DNA of 15,374 bases from Neolecta irregularis DAH-3 (GCA_001929475.1 LXFE01000773.1:1-15374); one strand, 5' to 3'. Counted from the stretch's first letter, positions 1 to 9,055 are shown. Made by a program: numbers and translations. Notes: a model not told the origin generated them from the letters alone.

Positions 1-105
1 GACCGTCCAGACCGACTTGACCTTTGGTCTGGTCCGTCTGGACCGAAATTATTGCCGGTCTGGTCTGGTCTACTTGGACGGGCTATTTGGTCCAGTCGGT
101 TAGGA
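1..105. repeat. GACC/GGTC-rich short repeat tract at left edge
   Basis: The first ~100 bases are built from variants of GGTCTGG, GTCTGGAC and their complements: GTCCAGACCG near 5-14, GGTCTGGTCCGTCTGGACCG at 26-45, CCGGTCTGGTCTGG near 55-68, then TTGGACGGG and TTGGTCCAGTCGG. Direct and inverted copies are mixed, so several hairpins could form. The tract stops abruptly before the AT-rich promoter. It could be the end of a satellite-like array or of a non-coding repeat element continuing left of the window. No coding capacity was seen. The repeat nature is visible; its class is unknown. Confidence 0.5.
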
Positions 106-509
106 ACGCTGCTCGGCCGGGAGGGCGGGTCAAAAGTTCTCCGGCGCCCGGATCAAAACCCGCTGGTGGCAGCATGAATTAACAATTTACCTAGTTGCAA
201 TCCCGCATTCACTCAATAAGAAAAATTGTTAATATAAATTGATTTCTATCTGGCCATTTCTTCAGTTGCTATCATTTCTCCTCTTGACTATTTACAAAAA
301 GCCCGTTAAGCGACTCTTAACAGGCAAAAGCGGTAGAATATCAAATGCTGTAACCGCATTGTGTGGAGCTCTAGAACAGGTGTTTTGTTTTTCTGCAAGT
401 TGGAGGTTCTAATTATTCGTAATTCTGTGTTGGGTTTATGAAAGGGAGTCGCCTTATTTTGGGAGCTACTTTGCAATCGGACCAATCCTGTTTACCCCTT
501 ACGCAAGCA
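106..509 (+). promoter_or_regulatory. 5' region of paraoxonase-like gene, with a hairpin
   Basis: This stretch has no gene that I can support. It becomes AT-rich after about 180 and presumably holds the promoter and leader of the gene starting at 510. A dyad at 301-310 and 316-325 (GCCCGTTAAG and CTTAACAGGC) has one mismatch and a 5-nt loop. An in-frame ATG at 438 would add 24 residues, but the shorter start places a hydrophobic anchor at the N-terminus, as in the family. Confidence 0.3.
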
Positions 510-1772
510 ATGAGCGGACCAAAGATTTTTTATTCCGCAATCGCAATTGCAGTCATAGCATTCGTTGGACGCTTTCTGAATGAGACATACACGATAATGG
601 GATACAGACGTTCGGATTTGACGTTGAAAGGCGTAGAACGATGTCAGTCAGTATATCCACAATTTCTGGTCGCTTGCGAGTCTTTCAATCTTCATGAATC
701 TCAGTAATGAGTCTTTTCTCTTTTCTATGGTTCTAATTTGACCACTAGTGCTGGACGGGTATTATATATCGGATGTCCAGAGTCTATGGAAACGTATTTT
801 CCAGGACATTTGAAAGATACGCATGATGGTCCGATTCGTGGAAAGATATTCACATACAACATCGATGTAAGAAGCGACTATAGTCTCTACTGAGCTAGAG
901 ACTGAAGAACTGGTCAACCTCGAACTGAAAGATTTTCCCGAGATGTCCGATTTCCTTCCCCTTGGTTTTGATATCTCGGACATGGATGATTCAACCGTTC
1001 AAATCACGATCATCAATCACAAGCATGGTGGAAGCGTCCTTGAGCGGTTTATTCACAATCTCAGAGAATCATCTGTCCTGCATATAGAAACAATCCAGTC
1101 TGAACTACTTACCTCGCCAAATGATGTTTACGCCGTTCAAGATGGATTTTATATCACCAATGATGCTCTTTATCAGACTCAACCGAAACGGAATATCGAA
1201 CATTTGCTTCGTCTCCGTCTATCTAATGTTGTGTACTACGACAATGCAAAAAAAGAATTCAGGAAGGTTGCTGGTGGATTCGTTTATGCGAGTGGTCTTA
1301 CCGGGAACGGCGACAGCGTTTTTGTCAGCGATCTTTTATCTAGAAGAGTCTCTGTCTTTGAACGGTCTGAAGGAGGAGATCTTAAATTCATTCAGAATGT
1401 CCAGGTGGACTTTTTGCCAGATAATTTAGGTATTTCAATTATTCTCCTCGTAATGCTAAAATTGAAGCTTTCATATCCAAGACCAAGGATCTCGTGGTAG
1501 CTGGATTCCCGTTTTTCATCAATACATGGAAATCACTTAAAGACTGCAGTGTAGCTTCAACGAGCGTCGTTGCGCGAATACCTACAGATCAGCTAGGTGG
1601 TCAGTTTTTCGGTGGCGGTTACGCAGCTCAACCATCTGTAGAGGAAATTCTTTTTGATGTATCCGGGAAGATCAATGGATCGACGCAGGCAATCATTGAT
1701 CCAAAATCAAAACAGCTTTTTGTCACTGGTTTCAGAAACCGTGGTATGTTGAAATGTACTGGTATTGAATAA
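510..1772 (+). CDS. Paraoxonase/arylesterase-family beta-propeller protein, 4 exons
   Basis: Exons 510-703, 749-866, 901-1429 and 1468-1772 give 381 residues; the family is ~355. Introns are 45, 34 and 38 nt. The product aligns by eye along its length with serum paraoxonases, which are calcium-dependent six-bladed propeller lactonases/esterases. An N-terminal hydrophobic anchor (residues ~6-20) is present. Cys45 and Cys377 match the disulfide that ties the N- and C-termini together. Calcium-site equivalents are kept at Glu57, Asn178 (in SPND) and Asp278-Asn279. The second histidine is kept (His144, in IINH). Two expected residues differ: the catalytic His115 of PON1 is Leu125 here (in PLGF), and the calcium ligand Asn224 is Ser235. 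The fold is therefore well supported, but activity is doubtful. The start at 510 was chosen so the hydrophobic segment is N-terminal; 438 is the alternative. The gene lies in tandem ~200 bp before the TFIIE gene. Confidence 0.83.
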
Positions 1773-1972
1773 ACGATGTGTGTCAATATTAGAATTCGCT
1801 GGTTCATCATTATGATTCCACATAGTGTAGGATGTTCTTGAATTTGATACAGCATCAACTGAATATAGATGGGTTATTTTTGTCGCTTTGTTGAAAAATT
1901 ACAGCGTATCCATATTGTGATCACGAAAGTGGAGTGTATTGCAACTTGCAACCTTCCACCAATACTCCCGCC

Positions 1973-2985
1973 ATGAGTAGTCTATCAGCGCAAACAGGCG
2001 CTTTCAAAAAGCAACTGAAGAGCCAGCCGACATATTCAAAACCTGTTATTCCTCGCGTCGCTCCAAATTCTGGCTACGTTTCTTCAAATGCGCCGTCGCC
2101 TGCCGCCAGCGATGTAGGAACTCCAACAGTCTCCCCCTCAAAACCGAAGAAAAAGCCGAAGTCCAACATTGGTCCGTTTAGGAAAATTCGAAGGGTCTAA
2201 TTGGGTATAGTCTATTCCCAGCCTGCCGACACGGGAGTCGGGAATGTGATGCAGACGCAGTTCGTGTATGCGGTCGAATACTTAAAAGTTCAAAAATCCT
2301 TAATATTGATATCAGGTTTACGTTTTAGAAGCACGAATGTCCAAAGACAGCATCTGAGATATCTGGTTATCTTTCTCAACCACTATCACAATCGCTTATT
2401 TCCTTTTTGCGATCAAATTCGAAAATTGCATATGACAAAGCGACGGACACGTATACTTATCTCCCCAAGCATAACGTACGGTCGGCGGAGGCATTGGTAT
2501 TGTTTCTGGAGTCTAAAAATACCGGCGAAGGAGTTCTCTTTAAAGATCTGGAGGATGGATGGAGTGCAGCGTTGAACGAAATCGAGAGACTGGAGAAGGA
2601 AAAATCAATTTTCGTTGTTCGACGGAAGGACGTTCCTCATATGATATGGTGGAACGATCAACGGATGGATATTATTGTTGAAAATGGTTAAAAGATTTTA
2701 GTTCACAATGGCATTCTGACCAACAGACTTTAAAAGGATTTGGGAGGAAGAGAAACTTCCTAATTTGGAGAATCTGCCACGGACCCTTGAGAATGGTACG
2801 CCCCTTTGCCTTCTTTACATAGACTGATCGACAAAGCGGGCCTGAAACCCTGTTCTGCGGATCCGTTGACTGTTCGACAAGCACATGCCGAGCAAAAGTT
2901 AAAGAAACCCAAGAAACGGGCGACAAAGATTACAAACACGCATTTGAATGGCATTTTGAGGGATTTTAGTGCCAATAGGAAGTAG
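1973..2985 (+). CDS. TFA2: Transcription initiation factor IIE subunit beta, 5 exons
   Basis: Exons 1973-2171, 2211-2287, 2329-2686, 2727-2795 and 2837-2985 give 283 residues; introns are 39, 41, 40 and 41 nt. TFIIE is a heterodimer that works in the nucleus in the RNA polymerase II preinitiation complex, where it recruits and regulates TFIIH. The N-terminus is disordered and rich in Ser, Pro and Lys. Then comes the fungal signature VYSQPADTGVG, followed by two winged-helix segments (around YAVEYLK, and YLPKHNVRSAEALVLFL with the following GVLFKDLEDGW). The basic C-terminal tail ends in ITNTHLNGILRDFS, typical of TFIIE-beta. Each splice join removes a stop codon or a frame change inside a conserved block. 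Donors GTCCGT, GTTCAA, GTTAAA and GTACGC are weak, so exact borders of the first two introns are the least certain. Start 1973 is the first ATG that leads into the conserved N-terminal style. Confidence 0.9.
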
Positions 2986-3143
2986 CGGGACGGTAGCGGG
3001 AGGGGTATCCGCGTTTCTTTTCGGGTTTGGGATTCACTGTGTAGACTAGAGGTGTTGTAATATAGCTCCGAGCTAGCCGGATACACCCTACATCTACTGG
3101 GAGACGCAAAACCTCCTTTTCGTCTTTCCCATCAAGTCGTTGC

Positions 3144-4459
3144 ATGCCCTCTGCTTTTGACGAACACAAGACTCCTTTGCTGCATGCCAAGGGGCGCTTG
3201 CAGCGGCAGGGCGTAAATTCTCGTCGCCATTCCGATTTCTTTCCCCAGCATGATCTCACCCCTAGAGCAAAGGATGCAGGACTATCTGCCATGGGGTTCC
3301 GCGAACTTGAAAAGGTATTTATCGGTTGCCGAAAAGATATTAATCGAAGCAGCACATTGCACATGTCAAGAAACAGAATTTTGATCTCAAGTTGGAACTA
3401 CATCTTCGAAGGGAAAGACAATCGTTTCAGGAGGATAAGCTAGAAAGGGCAGACCAGATCCTTGAAGACGTGCGTTTTCCCTTCTCCCAACGATGGCTAA
3501 AAAGATAGAATGCTCAGTTGCAAGATCAAGTTTACGAGCTACAGTCTGTTCTCGAGAAACAAACATATGAACTCGAAGAAGCCAAATCTGTTATTCGAAT
3601 ATTAGAAGATCGTCTTGCGGATCTGGTTTCACTGCACAAAGTCTCCTCGCCGTTTAGTTTTCATCATTATGAACTCGGTGAGGATCAACTGTCTGACTAC
3701 GACTGTGAAGATCTATCTTTTGAAGATGCAAATTTATCAAATTCTTCGCCATGTCTTCCTATGCCGAAAGGAATCAAACGAATGGCCAGCAATTCGTTTT
3801 CGAATGAACGGCGGCCTCCTAAATCAAGTTTCTCAACCGTAGATCGGTCGAGGTTTTTTGAATTTTCGCCGATAACTCGCGTTGATAGACGAGTTGATTC
3901 ACGGGTGTATAAAACCGCTCCAGTCGTTCGACGGGGAAAAAACCCTTCTGCTCAAGAAGAAAGTTTTCTTTTAAATCTTCGCGATGAAATTCAATTTCAG
4001 TCTAGATCGGATTCATTCAATTGTTCATCTCCATTAAACCCTCGATCGCTAAAAATTGCCTCGAATTTAGATTTAGAACAGCAGAATGCAACTTGGAGTA
4101 TAATTCCTCCATCACAAAACCACGACATAATTTCAAATAAAGAGAATATCAACATTTCCCTTCCACCGACACCTCTTCCCACAGCAAAAGAAGAAGATGA
4201 AGAAGATGGTAATGAAATCTGCCTAGAGTTTCGTCCACATACAGATTATCCAGACGCCAAACCGTTGACTCGAGAAAGTAAACTTCCTCGTGGTCCATGT
4301 GTCTCGAAAAAAGACGGAGGGTTACCGCCTACACCGTCCAGCGCCGACGGAATCAAAAGACAGGGAACGAATTCTAAGATTGCCAGGATGGTTAATCAAT
4401 GGGAAGCGAGAGCACATAATACCAATACCGGTACGAGTAAACACAAAAACCTTCGCTAG
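3144..4459 (+). CDS. Spindle pole body-associated protein with CM1 (Cnn_1N) motif, 3 exons
   Basis: Exons 3144-3314, 3350-3469 and 3509-4459 give 413 residues. Splicing yields GFRELEK, QHIAHVKKQNFDLKLEL and HLRRERQ in a row at residues ~51-81. This is the centrosomin N-terminal motif 1, which in Cnn, Mto1, Pcp1 and Spc110-type proteins binds and activates the gamma-tubulin complex at microtubule organising centres. A coiled coil with heptads follows to about residue 135 (ELQSVLEKQTYELEEAKSVI). The rest is Ser/Pro-rich and disordered, ending in a basic segment with KIARMVNQWEAR. The second intron is 39 nt. For the first, an acceptor at 3349 (35 nt) was chosen over 3370 (56 nt) because it gives the full-length motif. 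No ATG lies between the upstream TFIIE stop and 3144, which supports this start. The assignment rests on motif recognition; which SPB protein it corresponds to is open. Confidence 0.78.
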
Positions 4460-4748
4460 AAAAAAACACAAAAAATAGTCTTTCATTACATGATATTACT
4501 ATTGGAGTATACACGCTAAACTTGAAATCTATCGACTGGTAAAGTAAAGTTTATCGTTTTATTTTCAGAGAGAGTAAGGGATCAAGTGAAGGATGAAATT
4601 GCATTTATAATGAACAAATGATAAATATATATATAAAGAAGCGGAAAAAGACTACCCTAAACCACCCCGCACCATTCCCACAAACAAACAAACAAACAAA
4701 CAAACAAACAAGGGAGAAAGACCGACAGAAAGACTCAATGGTCCAATT
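4460..4748. other. Intergenic region between convergent genes
   Basis: This AT-rich spacer separates the stop codons of the converging CM1 gene (+) and LRR gene (-), so both 3' UTRs must lie here. It contains an alternating AT run (about 4622-4636) and a CAAA microsatellite. No gene was seen. Confidence 0.6.
4681..4711. repeat. (CAAA)n microsatellite
   Basis: Seven consecutive CAAA tetranucleotides plus a partial unit, in the shared 3' region of two convergent genes. It reads as TTTG repeats in the 3' UTR of the minus-strand LRR gene. Confidence 0.9.
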
Positions 4749-6312
4749 TTAAATATCAGCGTCTGAACTTGAACGACTGGGAAGTCTAGTCATATCATAT
4801 CCCAACGTCCCCGTCGAATTCAAAAATTTCCATTCTTGAACATGACATTTTTTCCCACACCAACTTTTCTCAACTTTTAACGTCTCGCGATCTCCAGCCC
4901 ATTCAAATATTTTTTCCCGTTGAATAGGATCTAATACGTGAAAATTCTTCACTGTTTTCGAGACAATTATTTCCCAAGCTTGTTTATGTCTATGTGAAGT
5001 TGATAGTGAGAGAAATATGCGGGAGAGGCAGAGGGTGGAGATGCTTGCTTTCCAAAGTTGAGTTGCGGAGATTCCTGATTTATCAAGAATCATACTTTCT
5101 AATTTTACTTTTGCTCTGTCTGGTTTCAAATCATTGCATGTTTCTGAGCAGTATATGTGATTGTCGATTGTCGATTGGAGACTGGTGATACTACTTGTTC
5201 GACGACGGAGGCGGGGGTCCCTTATTGTTTCATGTGCAGCCAGGACTTTTCGTGCGAATTCAGAGATAGAGGGGTTGGGAAGGTAATGGATTCCATTGCA
5301 TGGGGTGTTGGTTGGTTGTTCGAATGGGTGTTTCTGCGGTGGTAAATATGTGAGGAGTTTTGTAGAAATCGGATGAATGGGAATGATATGAATGAAGAAC
5401 AATGCAGAGATATCTGTCAAGTTTGTAGAGGAGAGGATGATGTACGGTATTGACCGGATACCTTGCATTCGCGACAGGCTTATCGAGGTGTTTTGTGAAA
5501 CTTGGCTTGATGATTGAAAAAAGCCTGGTTCTATGGGAATTATTGACTCTGGAGAGTTTGCGTATTGTTCTCTTTCATCGGCTACTTCTTCTTCGTCAAC
5601 CACAACTTGTTCAAAGACTACTGCGTCTGACGAGTCAAACGAGTGTTGCGGTGTGTTATTGAAGAGCATCAGCGGAGGCTCGTTGGCGTAGATTCGACAG
5701 AGTACTTCAATCGCAGTGTCTCCTAGCGGGTTGGAAGAAAGGTCTAGACGATGTAAACATGTCGAATTTCGAAAACTCGATAAAAAGTCGCTCCATTGTT
5801 GGATTTCGCGTGGGGATTTTACTTTGATGTTGTTTGATGCAAGGGATAGATCTTTAAGGTGGTGATTACTTTTCCTGATGACCTGAGAGAGGAACGCCAG
5901 ACCGGCGGTGGTAAGCGCATTCTCCTCTAAACGCAGTTCTTCCAGCTCGATTGCATCTGCATCGAGTAATTTCAGCAAACCGTCACAAACAAGGCCAAAG
6001 TTCTGGTCGCCGAGGTTCAGTCCGCCGAGATTGAGTTCGATTTGCGGGGCTACGTTATTATTTCTGGCGGTTGCGCGGCTGATTAGATCGTATTTGATGT
6101 AGTATTTCTACTGGTCATCCGGGGGGGTTCGGTCCAGAGGATACCGCGAAGCCACCGGGCCTTGCGAGTTTTTGCCCGCCGGGATCCTTTGGGGCGATTT
6201 TAAGAGTGGAGCTGACAGAGGAGGACATTGATGGCACAGAATGGTGGAGCGTGGATGTAAAGGGAATGCGGAACGCACCTGCATCCAGTGGTAGCGGGCA
6301 ACTTTTGGACAT
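4749..6312 (-). CDS. Fungal leucine-rich-repeat protein (5' end unresolved)
   Basis: The main exon 6107-4749 encodes 452 residues. A 37-nt intron (6144-6108) joins it in frame to an upstream exon, giving GGFA followed by KYYIKYDLISRATARN, a block I recognise from an uncharacterised Pezizomycotina LRR family. LRR-like units follow: IELNLGGLNLGD, ELEELRLEENALTTAGLAFL, LKDLSLASNNI and LHRLDLSSNPLGDTAIEVL. After an acidic linker come family-like blocks GIRSIPYIILSSTNLTD and GIHYLPNPSISEFA, then a helical C-terminal region (AWEIIVSKTVKNFHVL, EKIFEWAGDRETL). LRRs usually mediate protein binding; no enzymatic motif is seen and the function is unknown. The given end, 6312, is simply the nearest in-frame ATG. 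The frame stays open to about 6474 without another ATG, and an upstream exon may lie at 6468-6905. Confidence 0.72.
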
Positions 6313-6467
6313 AAACACAACCAAGCAGCTGAAGCTATTGTCTGCAGTAGCGTGTTTATGTGGTTCAACTTGTTGCAGGTGTTGCGGATGTTGCACTGGG
6401 ATCGTCACATGGTATATGCCCAGCCATCTTTGGAGAGAGGGCCGGTAATCCGAAAGTAGAAGGCCCG

Positions 6468-6905
6468 TTATCTGGCATCAGAGGATTGTGTATTGACATC
6501 TGCGGTTATTTGGGCATAGAACCGCGATAGCAATGTCAAAACAGATGTGGCAAGGGGCGCATGTTTAGGGACAGGGAGAGCAGCGACCGACAAGATGCCG
6601 CGACTCAACTCCTCCAGCTCGGACGCATCGCCGCACCCGTCCGTGTACGTTGCAGATGTTGTGTCTGACGCAGAGGCAGAAGCAGACGAGCAGACGGATG
6701 ATGAGAAAGAACAGCGGTATGCATCAGCGATCAAGATGCCTCTACCGGGATCTACGATAGTCTCATACCCGCTATATGCCTCGCCGAAAGAACCCCTGAT
6801 GCCCTCTCCGACCGGCGCATCAGGTAGTTTTACGGCATTTACCTTTCTGACTCCAAGATCAGTCTCATCCAAGTCCTGTGAATGCGGCCGTGAGGAATCG
6901 AACAT
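6468..6905 (-). CDS. Candidate N-terminal coding exon of the LRR gene (tentative)
   Basis: This 145-codon open frame starts with ATG at 6905 in a fair context (GGCAATG). It overlaps a plus-strand open frame, so at most one is likely real. Counting by eye over the first ~60 codons, the minus frame has more purine at codon position 1 (about 68%) and pyrimidine at position 3 (about 56%) than the plus frame (about 57% and 39%), which favours minus. A GT at 6542 and AG at 6472 would remove 71 nt and join in frame to the open frame leading into the LRR gene, but that is longer than every other intron here. The product is Ser-rich and low in complexity; no domain was recognised. It could be the LRR protein's disordered N-terminus, a separate short gene, or non-coding promoter DNA. 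Confidence 0.3.
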   Translation of the reverse strand: MFDSSRPHSQDLDETDLGVRKVNAVKLPDAPVGEGIRGSFGEAYSGYETIVDPGRGILIADAYRCSFSSSVCSSASASASDTTSATYTDGCGDASELEELSRGILSVAALPVPKHAPLATSVLTLLSRFYAQITADVNTQSSDAR

Positions 6906-7616
6906 TGCCCCTGTCCTGGCGACCGCCGCCGAACCAGCATGCCCAGTACGGGTCTATCCGGAACCACCCGTTTTCGAGTTCTGCGATGACTAGTTCGCCG
7001 TTCTTGCCTCGTTCGCCCGGTGATGAGCAGCAGGCGTTGGTAAGGAGGGAGGAAGGGGAGGGATGGTATGCATTAGGAAGCTCAGTATTGACGTTTAGGC
7101 TGAGGAGAACATTTTTTGCATTGTTTTGTTGTTGAATGCTTCATACTGGTGCTATGATGGACCTGATTGTACTGTAACTGCATATAGCTAGTAGGTGCTT
7201 GCTATACACTTTGCATGATTGTGGAATTCCAGGAATGTGTGGCGGCTGCTTGGAGTGGCTGTGCAGAACGGCAAGAAGGGGGCGCGAGAAGGCAGACGCG
7301 AACAACAACGGATGCAGATCGCCAGGATAGACGCAGGGCTGGACTGGGACAAGGAGGCTAGAGTGGGCAAATAGTGGCGAGGGAAATGAACGAGTATGGC
7401 TGGGTGGTGGCTGGCAGACGAGAGAAAACGGGCGGATGGCTGGAGCGTCCCGAACCACCGATATTGAAGATCGCCGTGCAGATCAGTCCGTATGCGCTTA
7501 TTTTCCGGAAGCGGAAAATGCATTAGAAGAAGCAATGCCGAAGAGCGGCGCGGATGGGGCAGCGCTGAGTAGGAGTAGAACAAAGTAGGCGCAGAGGGCA
7601 TGATAGGGCAGATAGC

Positions 7617-7676
7617 AGGAGAGGAGATGGAAGGAGAGGAGATGGCAGGAGAGGAGATGGAAGGAGAGGAGATGGC
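7617..7676. repeat. Four-copy 15-bp tandem repeat
   Basis: Four perfect head-to-tail units of AGGAGAGGAGATGGM, with the last base alternating A, C, A, C, so the array is also two copies of a 30-bp unit. Degenerate GGGAATGGCGG-like sequence follows. The plus strand is almost all purine. The length is a multiple of three, so it keeps spurious frames open on both strands. It lies about 370-425 bp upstream of the cyclin start. Confidence 0.93.
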
Positions 7677-8006
7677 GGGAATGGCGGAAGGAGCGCGGAT
7701 GGCAGCTAGAGGCGGTGGCAAGTGCGCAGCAACAAGAGCATGTAGTCCATCCTCTCCCTCTCCTTCTCCAACCCCATCTATATCACGATGTCTCTCCATC
7801 TATATCGCCATTACCATCGACATGGCATACTCTTCGTCGATATCCACCGGCATTCACCTGTCTAATCCGACAATCTATCTGCATTCACCACCAGCCAAGC
7901 CAGCCCCCCGCCGCCTTTCCGCCTCCACCGCCGCCTCCCGCCCCTTCCGGCTCCTTGCACGATGCCCGCTCTGGTTTCCGCCGCTTTCGCCAGCTCCCCC
8001 ACCACC

Positions 8007-8014
8007 TATATAAT
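8007..8014 (+). promoter_or_regulatory. TATA-like box upstream of cyclin
   Basis: TATATAAT lies 27 bp before the ATG at 8042 and 51 bp before the in-frame ATG at 8066. If used, the leader before 8042 would be almost nil, which would favour 8066 as the start. This reads only from motif and distance. Confidence 0.35.
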
Positions 8015-8041
8015 CCCCGGTGCAGCAGCAGTGCTGCACTC

Positions 8042-8890
8042 ATGTCTGCCGCCATCGACATCCCCATGAGCGACAAGACTGCCCTGGCCTGTTTTGTCCG
8101 ATACCCCGTCAGCGCCGACATGATCGCCTTTCTCGCACAACAGGCCGCTGCGGTCATACGCTGCACGCCGACCAGCACCAGTCTGCCCTCTCCGCCCGCG
8201 AGTCCCTCGCGGTCGCCCGGCAAAGCAACCCCCGCCCTGCCCTCCCTCGAGGCCTTCATCGCCTCGCTTGTCGCAAAGTCCAATGTCCAGGTGCCCACGC
8301 TCATGTCGTCGCTCGTCTACCTTGACCGCCTGCGCAACAAATTGCCGCGCCTCGCGAAGGGCATGCATTGCACCTGTCATCGCGTCTTCCTCGCCGCCCT
8401 CATCCTGGCCGCAAAGAACCTCAACGACTGCTCCCCCAAAAACATCCACTGGAAGCGCTATGCTGGCCTCTTTTCGCTCTCAGAAGTCAATCTGATGGAG
8501 AAGCAGCTGCTGTTTCTGCTGCAGTGGGATCTGCGCATCTCGCCGGACGACCTGTACCAGCACCTGCAGCCCTTCCTCGCCCCCATCAAGGCGCAGTACC
8601 TCCGCAAGGCCTCGCTGCAGCCGCTGCCCCAGAGCTCGCCCCTCCGCGGCACCCGCTACGAACTGCCCCTCACCCCCGCCGCAAGCCCGGTCAAGTCCTA
8701 CGGCCCCTCCCCGCATGTCCTCTGCTCCTCATCCTTCCCCTCCAGCTCCTGCGAAAGCCCCTCTCCGGCCACCCCCTCCCGCCGCCGATCCTCCATCTTT
8801 TCTCGCTTCCTCGGCTCCAGACCAGGCAACCACCCGCAAAAACCACATCTCGTCGTTCCTCCACGACTGCCTACCTTGGCTGCTGCATAG
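8042..8890 (+). CDS. Pcl1/Pcl2-type Pho85 cyclin (PclA-like), intronless
   Basis: A 282-residue protein with a cyclin box at about residues 69-165: [63 protein letters not shown] and [11 protein letters not shown]. This is the Pcl1,2-like branch of the PHO80/PCL family, which activates the Pho85/PhoA-type CDK in G1 progression, polarity and development. The N-terminal block [28 protein letters not shown] is also typical. A Ser/Pro-rich linker follows (residues ~42-66), and the C-terminus is disordered and Ser/Pro-rich with SP sites, suiting phosphorylation control. The start could be 8042 or 8066 (MSDKTAL). The frame is open back to 7715, but that part is low in complexity. Unlike the tandem genes to the left it lacks introns and uses strongly GC-ending codons. 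Confidence 0.87.
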   Translation: MSAAIDIPMSDKTALACFVRYPVSADMIAFLAQQAAAVIRCTPTSTSLPSPPASPSRSPGKATPALPSLEAFIASLVAKSNVQVPTLMSSLVYLDRLRNKLPRLAKGMHCTCHRVFLAALILAAKNLNDCSPKNIHWKRYAGLFSLSEVNLMEKQLLFLLQWDLRISPDDLYQHLQPFLAPIKAQYLRKASLQPLPQSSPLRGTRYELPLTPAASPVKSYGPSPHVLCSSSFPSSSCESPSPATPSRRRSSIFSRFLGSRPGNHPQKPHLVVPPRLPTLAAA

Positions 8891-9049
8891 AATTTTGGGT
8901 ATTATTTGGTTGTACATTATCGGTGGGCGCGGCTGCATACATACTAGAATTAACACCACGTATATTTTCTTGCTTCTCCCAAATACCCTCTTCCTCCACA
9001 TGTCGTCACCCACCCAAATACTCTGCCTCTACCGCTCCTTTCTCCGAGA

Positions 9050-9055
9050 AATAAA
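9050..9055 (+). terminator. Possible polyadenylation signal of the cyclin gene
   Basis: AATAAA lies about 160 bp after the cyclin stop codon, in pyrimidine- and A-rich sequence. Fungal poly(A) signals are loose, so this is only a candidate. Confidence 0.3.

Larger units (their letters stand above)
6906..8041 (+). promoter_or_regulatory. Long GC-rich upstream region of the cyclin gene
   Basis: I see no convincing gene. Open frames on both strands are low in complexity and follow the purine repeat at 7617-7676. From about 7750 the plus strand becomes pyrimidine-rich (CTCTCCCTCTCCTTCTCC), common in fungal promoters and leaders. ACGCGAA (7296-7302) and CGCGAGAA (7283-7290) resemble the MCB/SCB elements of G1/S factors, which control PCL1/PCL2 in yeast. 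These matches are short and may be chance. Confidence 0.35.

Noticed and set aside
1494-1772. Separate small gene after the paraoxonase-like frame
   Set aside because: It is the last exon of the same gene once the 38-nt intron is removed.
6547-6993. Plus-strand open frame of 148 codons (Ser/Glu-rich product)
   Set aside because: It overlaps the minus frame 6468-6905, has weaker codon-position bias by my count, no known domain, and no in-frame short intron extending it.
7188-7799. Minus-strand open frame of 203 codons
   Set aside because: It is kept open by the 15-bp tandem repeat (multiple of three) and by skewed composition; the product is low in complexity with no domain.
7600-8013. Plus-strand open frame with [10 protein letters not shown] repeats
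   Set aside because: It is a direct translation of the tandem repeat followed by Pro-rich leader sequence, with no family resemblance.
7715-8041. N-terminal extension of the cyclin frame back to an ATG at 7715
   Set aside because: The added 109 residues are His/Pro-rich translations of pyrimidine tracts and a TATA box, and family members start near MSDKTAL.
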